DNA of 35,194 nucleotides from Pseudomonadota bacterium (lineage in GTDB: Bacteria > Pseudomonadota > Gammaproteobacteria > Burkholderiales > Burkholderiaceae_C). The stretch's first letter is position 1. Every line of letters starts with the position of its first letter. The notes beneath the pieces are model-generated. The model was not told the origin of the DNA and did not search any database. It saw nothing but the letters and a program-made list of their open reading frames with translations. Location of the stretch: NCBI GenBank assembly GCA_021841865.1, contig JAKCDM010000024.1, positions 1 to 35,194 of the forward strand, in the 5' to 3' direction. Shown here in pieces: positions 1 to 8,415 of this stretch. A program made the translations under genes and the position numbers.

Positions 1-1392
1 CTGGGTCACCGACGACAGCTGCGCGACGGCCTGGTTGATCTGCTGGATCCCGGTGGCCTGTTCCTCCGACGCGGAATTGATCTCCCGCACCAGCTCGGAG
101 GTCTTGCCGATCGCCGGCAGCACCTCGGCCAGCAACTTGCCGGCCGCCTCCGCCTGGTTCACCGACGAGGCCGCGAGCTCGCCGATTTCCCTGGCCGCGG
201 CCTGGCTCTTCTCGGCCAGCTTGCGCACCTCGGCGGCGACCACGGCGAAGCCCTTGCCGTGCTCGCCTGCGCGTGCCGCCTCGATCGCGGCGTTCAGCGC
301 CAGCATGTTGGTCTGGTAGGCGATGTCGTCCACCACCGAAATGCGCTCGGCGATCGACTGCATGGCCGACACGGTTCCCTGCACCGCATCCCCGCCCTGC
401 TGCGCCTGGCGCGCGACCTGCTGTGCCGTGGTGTCGGTCAGGCTGGCGTTGTCGGCATTGCGCCGGATCGACGCGCTGGCCTGCTCCAGCGTGGCCGAGG
501 TCTGTTCCACCGACGCGGCCTGCTCGGAAGCCGCCTGCGACAGGCTTTGCGACGTCGCCGACACCTGCGACGAGGCAGCCAGCAATTGGGCCGCCGACTG
601 GCGCACCGATCCGATCACCGTCGTCAGGCGCTGGGTCATCTGCCCCATCGCACGCAGCAGCTGCCCGGTCTCGTCGCGCGAGCCGGGCGGCACGTGCACC
701 GTGAGGTCGCCGTCGGCGATGCGCTGCACCACGTCGACGGCCTGGCCCAGCGGCCGCGTGATGGAGCGGGTGATGCTCCACGCCAGCGCGACAGCCAGCA
801 CCAGCGCCAGCGCCGCGGTGGCGATGCTGGTGCGCAACGCATGCTGATAGTCGGCCTGGCTGCCCGCGTACATCGCGTCCATGCCGCGCTGCTGGTCATC
901 CAGCAGCCTTTGCATCGCCACCCCCAGTGCGTGCACGTGGGTACGCGACTTCTTCAGCCAGCTGTCGCTGGCGGCGGCGAAGTTGCCGGCGGACATCTCC
1001 CTCAGCACTTCCTGCTCGGCGCCCCGGCTGTCGCGCAGCGCGCCCTTGAGCGCGCGCACGTCGGCGGCCGCGATCGGGTCCAGCTTCATGGCCGACAGCG
1101 CGTGCATCGCGGCGTTCGTCGACAGCTGGTTGACGTGGATCTGCTGCAGCGACGACTGCGGGCAGTTGTACTGCAGCAGGCACACCAGGGTCACGCGGGT
1201 GGTTCCCTGGAAATTCGTGAACGCGGTATTGGCCTGGCGTTCGGCAGCGACGCGGCTGCCGACGATGTCCTTCAGATTGGCCTGGATGTGGCGCGCCTGG
1301 ATCACGCCGAAGGCGCTGGTCGCCAGCAGCAGCAGCATGAGCAGCCCGAAGGCCAGGGACAGGCGCGAGCCGATGCGAAGACGTTGCAGCAT
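1..1392 (-). CDS. Methyl-accepting chemotaxis protein (3' end outside window)
   Basis: Membrane chemoreceptor that passes ligand binding to the CheA/CheW kinase complex. 464 residues are visible on the minus strand and no stop is reached, so the tip of the signalling domain and the C-terminus lie beyond base 1. A first membrane helix covers about residues 11-31. A periplasmic sensor of about 150 residues follows, carrying two cysteines in a VCLLQYNC stretch, then a second helix near 187-205. A HAMP segment comes next ([20 protein letters not shown]). The antiparallel coiled-coil signalling domain includes the hairpin tip [20 protein letters not shown], which is near-invariant in this family. 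The ATG at 1392 starts with [15 protein letters not shown], a normal MCP N-terminus, although no strong ribosome binding site precedes it. The ligand cannot be told from the sequence. No other che gene is in view. Confidence 0.95.
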   Translation of the reverse strand, partial: MLQRLRIGSRLSLAFGLLMLLLLATSAFGVIQARHIQANLKDIVGSRVAAERQANTAFTNFQGTTRVTLVCLLQYNCPQSSLQQIHVNQLSTNAAMHALSAMKLDPIAAADVRALKGALRDSRGAEQEVLREMSAGNFAAASDSWLKKSRTHVHALGVAMQRLLDDQQRGMDAMYAGSQADYQHALRTSIATAALALVLAVALAWSITRSITRPLGQAVDVVQRIADGDLTVHVPPGSRDETGQLLRAMGQMTQRLTTVIGSVRQSAAQLLAASSQVSATSQSLSQAASEQAASVEQTSATLEQASASIRRNADNASLTDTTAQQVARQAQQGGDAVQGTVSAMQSIAERISVVDDIAYQTNMLALNAAIEAARAGEHGKGFAVVAAEVRKLAEKSQAAAREIGELAASSVNQAEAAGKLLAEVLPAIGKTSELVREINSASEEQATGIQQINQAVAQLSSVTQ

Positions 1393-1480
1393 GGTCGATG
1401 AAGACAGTGGGTTCCCGGGGACAGGCCTGGCCGCCACCGAGCGCGGTCGACGCCCGCCCACTGGCCCTACACCGCCAAGC

Positions 1481-1497
1481 TGACACAATTATGACAC
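1481..1497 (-). promoter_or_regulatory. Possible promoter and TGACAC direct repeat upstream of the chemoreceptor
   Basis: The 322-bp gap 1393-1714 holds no gene. Read on the minus strand towards the chemoreceptor it contains TGTCATAAT (1488-1496), which fits an extended -10 element (TGn followed by CATAAT). No good -35 is at the usual distance. The same place carries TGACAC twice, at 1481-1486 and 1492-1497, exactly 11 bp (one helical turn) apart. This spacing is common for regulator half-sites. No flagellar sigma-28 consensus was found. The role is inferred from position only. Confidence 0.3.
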
Positions 1498-1714
1498 TGT
1501 CGCCGTTGCCCACGGCACAATTTCCAATCGCCGGTCGCGCAGGCGAAGCGCCCCGGGCGCCAGGAATCCTGTTGCTGCGCTTGCGCTGGCGCAACTCCAG
1601 ATGCTGGCCACGCAGGGCACGCAGGGCACGCAGGGGCGCTACTACCCCTGCACCTACCCGGTGTGAAGGACCTGATCCGGGCCGGCCGCGCGACGCGGCC
1701 CGGGCCCGCGCCAC

Positions 1715-2596
1715 TCAGGATTCGTACAGCTTGAACAGCGCCTGGGTGCCGTTGCGCCCGAGGCCGCGCTCGGCCATTTGCTCGTACAGCTTGCGCGCCA
1801 GCGACAGGCCGGGCAACTGCAACCCCATCTGCTCGGCCTCGCCCAGCGCGATGCCCAGGTCCTTGAGGAAGTGCTCGATGAAAAAACCCGGTGCATCGTC
1901 GCCGGCGATGATGCGCGGACCCAGCACGTTGAGCTGGAATCCCGACGCCGCGCCGCCGCCGATGGCCTTGAGCACCGTCGCCGGATCCAGTCCCGCGCGG
2001 CGCGCGTAGGCCAGGCCCTCGGTGACCCCGACGATGGTCGAGGCGATGACGATCTGGTTGCACATCTTGGTGTGCTGACCGGTGCCCGGCCCGCCGAGCA
2101 GCACGATGTTGGGCCCCATCAGCGACAACACGGGCAACGCGCGATCCAGGTCCGCCTGCGCGCCGCCGACCATGATCGACAGGCGAGCTTCGCGCGCGCC
2201 GACGTCGCCTCCCGACACCGGCGCGTCGAGCGCGTGGCAGCCGCGGGCGGCAGCCGCGTCGGCGATGCGCCGCGCCAGCGACGGGCTGGAGGTGGTCATG
2301 TCCACCAGCAGGGTTCCCGGTGCCGCGCGCTCGACGATTCCCGCGGGGCCGAGGTAGATCTGCTCGACGTCCGACGGATAGCCGACCATGGTGATCACCA
2401 TGTCGCAGGCCGCCGCCACGTCGCCGGGGCTGTCGCACCAGCGGGCTCCACGCTCGAGCAGCTCGCGCGCCTTGTCGCGCGAGCGGTTGTACACATGCAG
2501 CTCGTGGCCCGCCGCCAGGATGTGGCCGGCCATGCTGCGCCCCATGATGCCCAGGCCGATGAAACCGATGCGGCGGGGCGCTTGATTCGTCCTCAT
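1715..2596 (-). CDS. NAD(P)-dependent 3-hydroxyisobutyrate dehydrogenase / tartronate semialdehyde reductase family
   Basis: Beta-hydroxyacid dehydrogenase of 293 aa, the usual length for the family, oxidising or reducing small 3-hydroxy acids with NAD(P). The N-terminal Rossmann fold shows GFIGLGIMG (residues about 11-19). The substrate-binding segment DAPVSGGDVGAREA follows near residue 120. The catalytic lysine lies in GTGQHTKMCNQIV near residue 170. The C-terminal all-helical domain contains FFIEHFLKDLGIALGEA. The ATG at 2596 is chosen because GGAGAG sits about 9 nt upstream and the Rossmann strand begins right after it; upstream ATGs would add a low-complexity arginine-rich extension. 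MmsB (valine catabolism), GarR/GlxR (glyoxylate route) and GLYR1-type succinic-semialdehyde reductases share these motifs, so the substrate stays open. The gene stands alone, divergent from the Asp-box gene. Confidence 0.93.
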   Translation of the reverse strand: MRTNQAPRRIGFIGLGIMGRSMAGHILAAGHELHVYNRSRDKARELLERGARWCDSPGDVAAACDMVITMVGYPSDVEQIYLGPAGIVERAAPGTLLVDMTTSSPSLARRIADAAAARGCHALDAPVSGGDVGAREARLSIMVGGAQADLDRALPVLSLMGPNIVLLGGPGTGQHTKMCNQIVIASTIVGVTEGLAYARRAGLDPATVLKAIGGGAASGFQLNVLGPRIIAGDDAPGFFIEHFLKDLGIALGEAEQMGLQLPGLSLARKLYEQMAERGLGRNGTQALFKLYES

Positions 2597-2709
2597 GCTT
2601 GGCTCTCCGTGTCGTTGCTCCCGGGGCGCGCCCGGCGATTCGATGCGGCATGTTAGTGGCCCGTCGCCGGCCAGGCCGGGCGCACGTGGCCGGCGCGCCC
2701 GCGCCGCCC

Positions 2710-2715
2710 TACAAT
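2710..2715 (+). promoter_or_regulatory. Candidate -10 element for the Asp-box/MoaD-like operon
   Basis: TACAAT lies in the 233-bp divergent gap 2597-2829, about 115 bp before the ATG at 2830. It matches the sigma-70 -10 consensus in five of six positions, in the CCTACAATCGG context often met in Burkholderiales. No convincing -35 is visible 16-18 bp upstream. The downstream leader is GC-rich and shows no other signal. Confidence 0.3.
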
Positions 2716-2829
2716 CGGGCCGCCGCCGACGCAGCCAGCGCGCCCGGCAAGCGCCCGCGCGGCGGCGCACCACGCCGCGCACAAGCCGAGCCGGCGCCGC
2801 ACGCGGCCCCGGCCAGGGAGGGACGTGGC

Positions 2830-4014
2830 ATGACTCGCCTGATCCTGCTGGGCACGCGCAAGGGAACCGTCATCGTCGACCGCAAGGGCTCGAGCTGGCG
2901 GCCGCGCGCGATCGAACACGCCGGCATTCCCGTTTGCCACGCGATGCGCGACCCGCGCGACGGCACGTTGTGGGCCTCGCTCGACCACGGCCACTGGGGC
3001 CCCAAGCTGTCGCGCTCGCGCGACGACGGTGTCTCGTGGCACGACGTGCTGTCGTTGAAATATCCCGACGGCGCGCGCCATGTCGTCAAGTACCTGCCGA
3101 CCCCGGATTTCGACCCGGGCGCACCGAGCGCGCAGCCCGAATACAAGGATGCCACCGTCTACAAGATCTGGACCGTGGTGGCGGGCAACGCCGGGCAGGC
3201 GGGTCGCCTGTATGCCGGGACGATTCCCGGGGGCCTGTTCATCAGCGACGACGGCGGCGACACCTGGGAGCTGAACCGGCCGTTGTGGAACCACCCGAGC
3301 CGTGGCGGCAACCTGTTCGACGGCGCCGCGACCAGCGAGAACCACTGGCAAGGCACTCCGGCAAGCGTCGACTACGGGGTGTTCGAGCCGGGCATCCACT
3401 CCATCGCCGTCGACCCCCGGGACGACCGGCGCCTGCTCGTGGGTGTATCCACCGCCGGGATCCTCGAGACGACCGATGGCGGCGCCAGCTGGGCCGGGCG
3501 CAACCGCGGCATGACCAACGACTACCTGCCCGACCCCGAGGCCGAATGGGGACACGACGTGCATTGCCTCGCGCTGTGCGCCGGTCAGCCGGAGCAGCTG
3601 TGGCAGCAGAATCACTGCGGGGTGTTCCACAGCAGCGACGGCGCCGCGAGCTGGAGCAAGGTCAGTCGCGCCGAGGCCGGAGTGCATTTCGGGTTCGCGA
3701 TCGCGGCCGACCGGAGCGACGGGAACACCGCGTGGGTGGTGCCGGCACAGGCCGACTCCCAGCGCATGGCGATCGGTGCGGGACTGTTCGTCGCCCGCAC
3801 CGACGACGGCGGGCAGTCGTGGATCGCGCTGCGCAAGGGACTGCCGCAGGAGCATTGCTACGACATCGTGCTGCGCCATGGCTTCGACGCGTCCGGAGAT
3901 CACCTGTGCTTCGGCAGCACCAGCGGCAACGTGTTCGTGTCGGACGATCGTGGAGAGTCGTGGAACTGCCTGGGCAGCCATTTCCCGCCCGTGTATTCGG
4001 TGCGCTTCGGCTGA
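2830..4014 (+). CDS. Asp-box (BNR/sialidase-like) beta-propeller protein
   Basis: 394-aa protein built from sialidase/VPS10-type propeller blades. At least six Asp-box turns (S/T-x-D-x-G-x-x-W) can be read: SRDDGVSWHD, SDDGGDTWEL, TTDGGASWAG, SSDGAASWSK, TDDGGQSWIA and SDDRGESWNC. The start at 2830 follows GGGAGGGACGTGGC, a strong ribosome binding site. No signal peptide is seen (MTRLILLGTRKGTVIV is a beta-strand), so the protein is probably cytoplasmic, which is unusual for secreted sialidases. The catalytic arginine triad of true sialidases cannot be assigned, so a glycosidase activity should not be assumed. The gene is followed after 5 bp by a MoaD/ThiS-like gene, and the two are probably cotranscribed. 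From memory, this pairing recurs in other genomes, suggesting a shared but unnamed function. Confidence 0.88.
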   Translation: MTRLILLGTRKGTVIVDRKGSSWRPRAIEHAGIPVCHAMRDPRDGTLWASLDHGHWGPKLSRSRDDGVSWHDVLSLKYPDGARHVVKYLPTPDFDPGAPSAQPEYKDATVYKIWTVVAGNAGQAGRLYAGTIPGGLFISDDGGDTWELNRPLWNHPSRGGNLFDGAATSENHWQGTPASVDYGVFEPGIHSIAVDPRDDRRLLVGVSTAGILETTDGGASWAGRNRGMTNDYLPDPEAEWGHDVHCLALCAGQPEQLWQQNHCGVFHSSDGAASWSKVSRAEAGVHFGFAIAADRSDGNTAWVVPAQADSQRMAIGAGLFVARTDDGGQSWIALRKGLPQEHCYDIVLRHGFDASGDHLCFGSTSGNVFVSDDRGESWNCLGSHFPPVYSVRFG

Positions 4015-4019
4015 GCGCC

Positions 4020-4298
4020 ATGCCCACCGTCGAGGTCACGCGCCACCTGCACCGGTTCTTCCCGGCCCTGCGGGAGGGGGGTGTCGACGTGCCGGCCGGC
4101 TCGGTCGCCGAGGTCTTGCGGGCGGTGGACCGCATCGCACCCGGCTTCACCGACTACGTGCTGGACGAGCGCGGCGCCGTGCGCCGGCATGTGGCGCTGA
4201 GCATCGACCGGCGGGTCGTGGTCGATCGCCGGACGCTGACCGACCGCGTGCCGGAGGGCGCGGTCGTGCATGTATTCCAGGCTCTCACGGGGGGCTGA
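4020..4298 (+). CDS. MoaD/ThiS-like small ubiquitin-fold protein
   Basis: 92-aa beta-grasp protein. Features of the sulfur-carrier family are the length, the opening strand MPTVEVTRHLHRFF, the VAEVLRAVDRIAPGF helix, and a C-terminal GAVVHVFQALTGG ending in Gly-Gly. In MoaD and ThiS the di-glycine tail is adenylated and converted to a thiocarboxylate. It starts 5 bp after the Asp-box gene stop with no clear ribosome binding site, so it is probably translated by coupling. No molybdopterin or thiamine gene is nearby, which argues against the canonical roles and for a private partner, most simply the preceding propeller protein. Function is inferred; the fold assignment is fairly secure. Confidence 0.85.
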   Translation: MPTVEVTRHLHRFFPALREGGVDVPAGSVAEVLRAVDRIAPGFTDYVLDERGAVRRHVALSIDRRVVVDRRTLTDRVPEGAVVHVFQALTGG

Positions 4299-4326
4299 GG
4301 CGCGCAGGCCGCCCCCCGCCCCGAGC

Positions 4327-4836
4327 TCAATTGAAGGTCACGGTGGCCTCCACGGTGTCGTAGATGTCCTTGCTCAGCGACTTCACCGACGTGGTGATCG
4401 ACGAGCGGTTGGTCCCGATGTTGTAGGTGACGTTGTTCTGGGGAACCTTGGCGCGAAGGGCCCGGGCAGGAGCGCCGGAGCTGCTCGGTGCCGAACTTCC
4501 ACCCGTGTTGTCCGCCCGCGAGATGTTGTCGGTCACCGAATACGCGTGGTCGTTCTGCCAGACCTCGATGTGCGCGCGATCGAACGCGCCCCCGGAGACA
4601 TTCAGGCCGCAGATGCCCGCGCTCTGCTCCACGGCCTCGGTGTACAGCGTGATGCTGCCGTGAGCCGGGACCGTGTTGTTGTTGGCGAAGTCATTGCAAT
4701 ACCAGTGGTCCTGCCCGCCAAAGCTCAGATAGATCGGATAGTCGTTCTTGTTGACGAAAGTCACGTACCAGCCGGTGCCGGCATGGGCGGCGCCCATGCC
4801 GAGCAGCAAGGACAGTGCAAGCAAGTGTTTTTTCAT
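4327..4836 (-). CDS. Secreted protein of unknown function
   Basis: 169 aa starting MKKHLLALSLLLGMGAAHA, a textbook Sec signal peptide cleaved after about residue 19 (AHA before GTGWYV). The mature part looks beta-rich and has two cysteines (HWYCNDF and GICGLN) that could form one disulfide, followed by a serine/glycine linker (TGGSSAPSSSGAP) and a final strand-rich segment. I do not recognise the family. The ATG at 4836 is chosen because the signal peptide begins there; longer versions add arginine-rich sequence. It is convergent with the MoaD-like gene (28-bp gap). The roughly 270 bp upstream (4837-5106) contain nothing I can identify. Confidence 0.8.
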   Translation of the reverse strand: MKKHLLALSLLLGMGAAHAGTGWYVTFVNKNDYPIYLSFGGQDHWYCNDFANNNTVPAHGSITLYTEAVEQSAGICGLNVSGGAFDRAHIEVWQNDHAYSVTDNISRADNTGGSSAPSSSGAPARALRAKVPQNNVTYNIGTNRSSITTSVKSLSKDIYDTVEATVTFN

Positions 4837-5106
4837 GGCCAACCCCGACAGGAAGCAATCGGTTACAGGATGCCGACCATGCGACGCATCGGACGGCGGC
4901 TCCGCGCACACGCGCAGACTCGGAACCCGGCGCACCAGCCCGTGCGCGGGCCGGTTCGCCGGTAGCTGCACTGTAGACAAGGCCTCGACGCCCGGGGGCG
5001 ACGCCTGTCGGGAATAGGTTTATGCGCGATGCACCCTGCGTTTTTCACGCATGAGCCGGGCCCGCACGGGCTGCAGCGTGGGCGGCAGAGGGTGAGCGCG
5101 CCTTGC

Positions 5107-5586
5107 TCAGGCGCTGGGCGGGCGCCGCCTGGCGCGCAGGATGCCCCAGAACAGGTAGCCCGACACGAGCACGAACACCGCCGCCAGCGCGGCCTGACCG
5201 TAACCGGCGAGTCCGCTGGGATTCTTCCATCGATGCCGGATCACCTCGTCGGCCAGCGCCTGCACCTGTGCAGCCGGCGCGAAACCCAGCGCCGGGTCGA
5301 GTCGGCGCGCGCGTTCGAGTTCCTGCTCGGCGAGCGGCCATTTGTGCTCGGCGGCGAGGATTCGTGCGTCGACGTAATGCGCCTGCGCCGAATTCGGCTG
5401 CTCGGCCAGGAATTCGGCCACCGCATGGTCGGCCTGCGTCAGGTGCCCCGCCGCAAGCAGCGCCTCGGCCTGCTCGAGACTCGCCGCCTGCGCAGCGCCG
5501 GCCATCAGCAGGAACCCGAACCCGATCGACACGAAAAGGCGCAAGCAGCGGGAGCGGGACGGCAACGCAATGCAGACAGCGGACAT
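5107..5586 (-). CDS. TPR-like exported protein with C-terminal membrane anchor
   Basis: 159 aa. An N-terminal hydrophobic signal (CLRLFVSIGFGFLLMAGAAQA) ends near residue 34. Two tetratricopeptide-like helical repeats follow: LEQAEALLAAGHLTQADHAV and DARILAAEHKWPLAEQELER with the ARRLDP ending. A C-terminal membrane helix (AALAAVFVLVSGYLFWGILR) leads into a basic tail (RARRRPP). The TPR domain would therefore face the periplasm, held at the inner membrane. TPR proteins are scaffolds, and no partner is obvious from the neighbours. The start is uncertain: ATG 5586 gives a compact signal peptide, while an upstream ATG near 5652 would extend the N-terminus. Neither has a strong ribosome binding site. 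Confidence 0.75.
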   Translation of the reverse strand: MSAVCIALPSRSRCLRLFVSIGFGFLLMAGAAQAASLEQAEALLAAGHLTQADHAVAEFLAEQPNSAQAHYVDARILAAEHKWPLAEQELERARRLDPALGFAPAAQVQALADEVIRHRWKNPSGLAGYGQAALAAVFVLVSGYLFWGILRARRRPPSA

Positions 5587-5895
5587 GGTTCGCGAGAGAC
5601 GGAAAAATGCGGCAAGGCCCTGGACCTTACTACAGCTCGGCGCATCGACCATGCCCCCGGCACGCAAGCCCCGCAGCCATCGGCGCAGTCCAGCGCATCG
5701 ATCCGACGCCCGCGGCGCCTGCGCGCGCGCCCTCCGGCATTTCAACGGCCTGCTAACGACCAGCCCCTGCCGAATTGCCGGCCATTGCACGCGCGGGCGC
5801 CCCGCGACGAACGGCCTGCCGCAAAATGGGACATCTCCCGCAGCCGTGTACCGGCGAGCACAGGCAGCCATGCCTGGAGACCACGAAACAACGCC
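5587..5895. other. Divergent intergenic region, no gene seen
   Basis: 309 bp between two divergently transcribed exported-protein genes. It should hold both promoters, but no convincing -35/-10 pair, operator palindrome or RNA structure was recognised. The open frames crossing it give arginine/proline-rich translations typical of shadow frames in GC-rich DNA. Confidence 0.4.
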
Positions 5896-6333
5896 ATGCG
5901 ACACCTCCGCGCCATCGTGCTGTCGAGCGCCCTGATGGCCGCGTTCGCGGCCGCGCTGCCGCTCGCCCGGGCCGGTGCCTACATGGATGCGGTGCGCGTC
6001 CAGCAAGCCTGCCGCTCGATCGCCGAACTGGGCGCGAGCGCCTTCGCCGCGCGTCCGTCGACCGCCGCGATCATGGACTCGTTCGAGCTGCAGGCGGCCG
6101 CGCGAACCTGGCTGGAGCAGATGAACACGCAGCACCCCATTCCCGCCGGGCGCGAGGGCCAGATCATCCGGGAAACGGCGGTGCACGCGTTCACGCGTGC
6201 CGCGAGCGCGCAAGGCGCCTACGACTACGGCTGGGCCCGCTGCATGGACGAATACGCGCTGCCGCCCTTCGGCACCGTGCAGGTCCAGCCGCGGCCGCAC
6301 CCGACGCCGACTCCCATCGAACGGCCCCGCTGA
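5896..6333 (+). CDS. Small exported protein of unknown function
   Basis: 145 aa beginning with a Sec signal peptide (MRHLRAIVLSSALMAAFAAA, cleavage likely near LARA-GAY at residue 26). The mature protein of about 119 residues is mostly helical, with two cysteines (VQQACRS and WARCMDEY) that could pair, and ends in a proline-rich tail (RPHPTPTPIERPR). I do not recognise a family. The start is placed at the ATG directly before the signal peptide; a weak GGAG lies too far upstream to help. It converges on the MFS gene with a 22-bp gap. Confidence 0.72.
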   Translation: MRHLRAIVLSSALMAAFAAALPLARAGAYMDAVRVQQACRSIAELGASAFAARPSTAAIMDSFELQAAARTWLEQMNTQHPIPAGREGQIIRETAVHAFTRAASAQGAYDYGWARCMDEYALPPFGTVQVQPRPHPTPTPIERPR

Positions 6334-6355
6334 GCCCGCCCGGCAGCCGAGCTGC

Positions 6356-7654
6356 TCAGGCGACGGCGACGGGCGCCTGCGCGGCGCTCGCGCGCACGCG
6401 CAGCACCAGCACCGCGGCGACCAGGCCGAGCACCCCGAAGGCCACCGTCGACAAGGTGTAGCTGCCGTAGCTGCTGCGCAGGATGCCGCCGGTGAGCGCT
6501 GCGAAGGCCGCGCCGATCTGGTGCCCGGCGACGATCCAGCCGAACACGATCGGTGCGTCGCGGCTGCCGAATGCGTCGTGCGTGAGCCGCACCGTGGGCG
6601 GCACCGTGGCCACCCAGTCGAGGCCGTAGAACAGCGCGAACACCGACAGTCCGAGCTGTCCGAGGCCGAAGGAATACGGCAGGTAGATGAGGGCCAGTCC
6701 GCGCAGCGCGTAGTAGAAGAACAGCAGGACCCGGCTGTTGAAGCGGTCGGACAGCCAGCCGGACATCGTCGTGCCCACGAGGTCGAGCGCGCCCATGCTG
6801 GCGAGGATTCCGGCCCCCTGCACCGGGCTCAGGCCATGGTCGCCGCACATGGCGATGAAAAAGGTCCCGATGAATCCGTTGGTGGTCGCGCCGCAAATGA
6901 AAAAACTGAAGAACAACAGCCAGAAATCGCCCACCTTCACCGCGCTGGCGAGCGCGCCGAAGGCCATGGATACCGGGTTGGTGCGTAGCGTGGCGCCCTG
7001 TTGCGGTGCGTCGTCGGCTTCGCCGAAGCGCCGCAGGCCCAGCGATGAAGGCTGCTCCGGCAGCAGCCAGTACACCAGCGGGATCACCAGTGCCGCGCCG
7101 CCGGCCACGGTCCAGATCACGGGTCGCCAGCCCAGGTGCTCGACCACGTAGGCCAGGAGGGGGAGGAACACCAGCTGGCCGGTCGCCGAGCTGGCGGTGA
7201 GCAGGCCCATCGCCAGGCCACGCCTGGCGACGAACCAGCGGTTGACCACGACCGCGCCAAGGGTCATCGCCGTGACGCCCGTGGTGCTCCCGACCACCAG
7301 GCCCCAGATCAGCCACATCTGCCAGCTGTGGCGCATCAGGCTGGACCACAGCACGGCTCCCGCCAGCACCATGAGCGCGCACAGCACGGTCCTGCGCAGC
7401 CCGAAATGCTGCATCGCCGCGGCGGCAAAGGGCCCCATCAGGCCGAACAACGCCAGGTTCAGCGACAACGCGCCGGAAATCGCGGCGAGATCCCAGCCGA
7501 AGGCCCGCTGCAGCGGCACGAGCATCACGCTGGGGGCCGCGCGCGTGCCGGCGGTGACCAGCATGACCAGGAAGGTCACTGCCAGCACGACCCAGGCGCG
7601 ATGGACTCGCAGGCGGCCACGCATCAACGGAGCTTGCACGATCGGATCAGCCAC
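6356..7654 (-). CDS. Major facilitator superfamily transporter
   Basis: 432-aa inner-membrane carrier with about twelve hydrophobic segments split by a central hydrophilic loop (LGLRRFGEADDAPQQGATLR, near residue 215). The pattern resembles the monocarboxylate/oxalate-formate branch of MFS (AWVVLAVTFLVMLVTAG opening, SGWLSDRFNSRVLLFF in the second half). The substrate cannot be read from the sequence. The preferred start is the GTG at 7654, with a GAGG about 7 nt upstream; the alternative ATG at 7624 lacks a ribosome binding site. The GTG overlaps by 8 bp the end of the acyltransferase remnant upstream, suggesting it was once its downstream operon partner. Confidence 0.9.
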   Translation of the reverse strand: MADPIVQAPLMRGRLRVHRAWVVLAVTFLVMLVTAGTRAAPSVMLVPLQRAFGWDLAAISGALSLNLALFGLMGPFAAAAMQHFGLRRTVLCALMVLAGAVLWSSLMRHSWQMWLIWGLVVGSTTGVTAMTLGAVVVNRWFVARRGLAMGLLTASSATGQLVFLPLLAYVVEHLGWRPVIWTVAGGAALVIPLVYWLLPEQPSSLGLRRFGEADDAPQQGATLRTNPVSMAFGALASAVKVGDFWLLFFSFFICGATTNGFIGTFFIAMCGDHGLSPVQGAGILASMGALDLVGTTMSGWLSDRFNSRVLLFFYYALRGLALIYLPYSFGLGQLGLSVFALFYGLDWVATVPPTVRLTHDAFGSRDAPIVFGWIVAGHQIGAAFAALTGGILRSSYGSYTLSTVAFGVLGLVAAVLVLRVRASAAQAPVAVA

Positions 7655-7838
7655 GCGCTGCCTCGCCCGGCTCGAGCTGCCGAACCACCCTGGCCGGTAC
7701 GCCGGCCACGAAGCTGTTGGGCGCAACGTCCCGGGTGACCACGGCCGCCGCCCCCACCACCGAGTTCTCGCCGACGGTGACTCCGCCGAGGATCGTCGCC
7801 GCGGTGGCGATCCACAGCCAGGCGAATGCCGCGCCGGA
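7647..7838 (-). pseudogene. 3' remnant of a hexapeptide-repeat acyltransferase
   Basis: About 63 codons encode the C-terminal part of a left-handed beta-helix acetyltransferase of the maltose/galactoside O-acetyltransferase type. WIATAATILGGVTVGENS, VVGAAAVVTRDVAPNS and FVAGVPARVVRQLEPG match the family ending, then a TGA follows. Reading upstream in the same frame, the similarity stops near 7838 and no ATG, GTG or TTG start gives the missing 120 or so residues; the preceding sequence looks random. A full enzyme is about 180-200 aa. I read this as a truncated gene. The rest of the 406-bp gap up to 8060 shows nothing identifiable. Confidence 0.8.
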
Positions 7839-8060
7839 TGGCGTCTGCCTCGGCAGCCCATTCGGCGCTCGAAGTGGCGATGCGATGCAACGGAGGGTAC
7901 GAGGGGCGGGGTTCCATGCGGTGCTCGAGGTGTCCAGCCGGAAGCATAGCGGCCGCCACGAGCTGCGCGAGCACGCGCCCCCCGGCTATTCCAGCAGCCT
8001 GTTAAGCGTGGGTTCAGCAGCGCCGCCCACAATCGCCGCCGTCCCAGCCCCGCTGCTGCC

Positions 8061-8360
8061 ATGCGCCCCGCCAACCGCGAGCTTGCCGGTCACATCCTGC
8101 CGACCTCGGCAACGATGGTCGGGGTGTGCATGACCGTGGTGTCGATCATCCAGCTGCTGCACCTCGGGCATTTCGCGACCCTGGTCGACCGCTTTCTCGC
8201 GCTCGACAGCCTGCTGTTCCTGCTCAGCGCGCTGCTGTCGTACCTGTCGCTGCGCCGGCGCCCGGCCGAGGCGCTCGAGGCCCAGGCGGACCTGGCCTTC
8301 ATGACCGGGCTGACCATCATGGCGGCGTGCAGCGTGCTGCTTGCGTTCTCGCTGATCTGA
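8061..8360 (+). CDS. Small membrane protein with three predicted helices
   Basis: 99 aa. Hydrophobic stretches are SATMVGVCMTVVSIIQLL (about 16-33), LALDSLLFLLSALLSYLSL (about 46-64) and FMTGLTIMAACSVLLAF (about 80-96). Between them is a basic/acidic loop (RRRPAEALEAQADL). I do not recognise the family. No Shine-Dalgarno sequence is evident before the ATG at 8061, but the coding pattern (third-position G/C) and clean membrane topology favour a real gene. It is convergent with kdpE (55-bp gap) and divergent from the MFS gene; nothing links it to potassium uptake apart from location. Confidence 0.72.
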   Translation: MRPANRELAGHILPTSATMVGVCMTVVSIIQLLHLGHFATLVDRFLALDSLLFLLSALLSYLSLRRRPAEALEAQADLAFMTGLTIMAACSVLLAFSLI

Positions 8361-8415
8361 CAAGGTCCGAGCGAATCCCCGATGCCCGCCCGGCTGCTTC
8401 CTGGAGGCGCCCGCG

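Noticed and set aside
2830-4014. True sialidase annotation for the Asp-box protein
   Set aside because: Asp-boxes are structural; no signal peptide and no arginine triad could be assigned.
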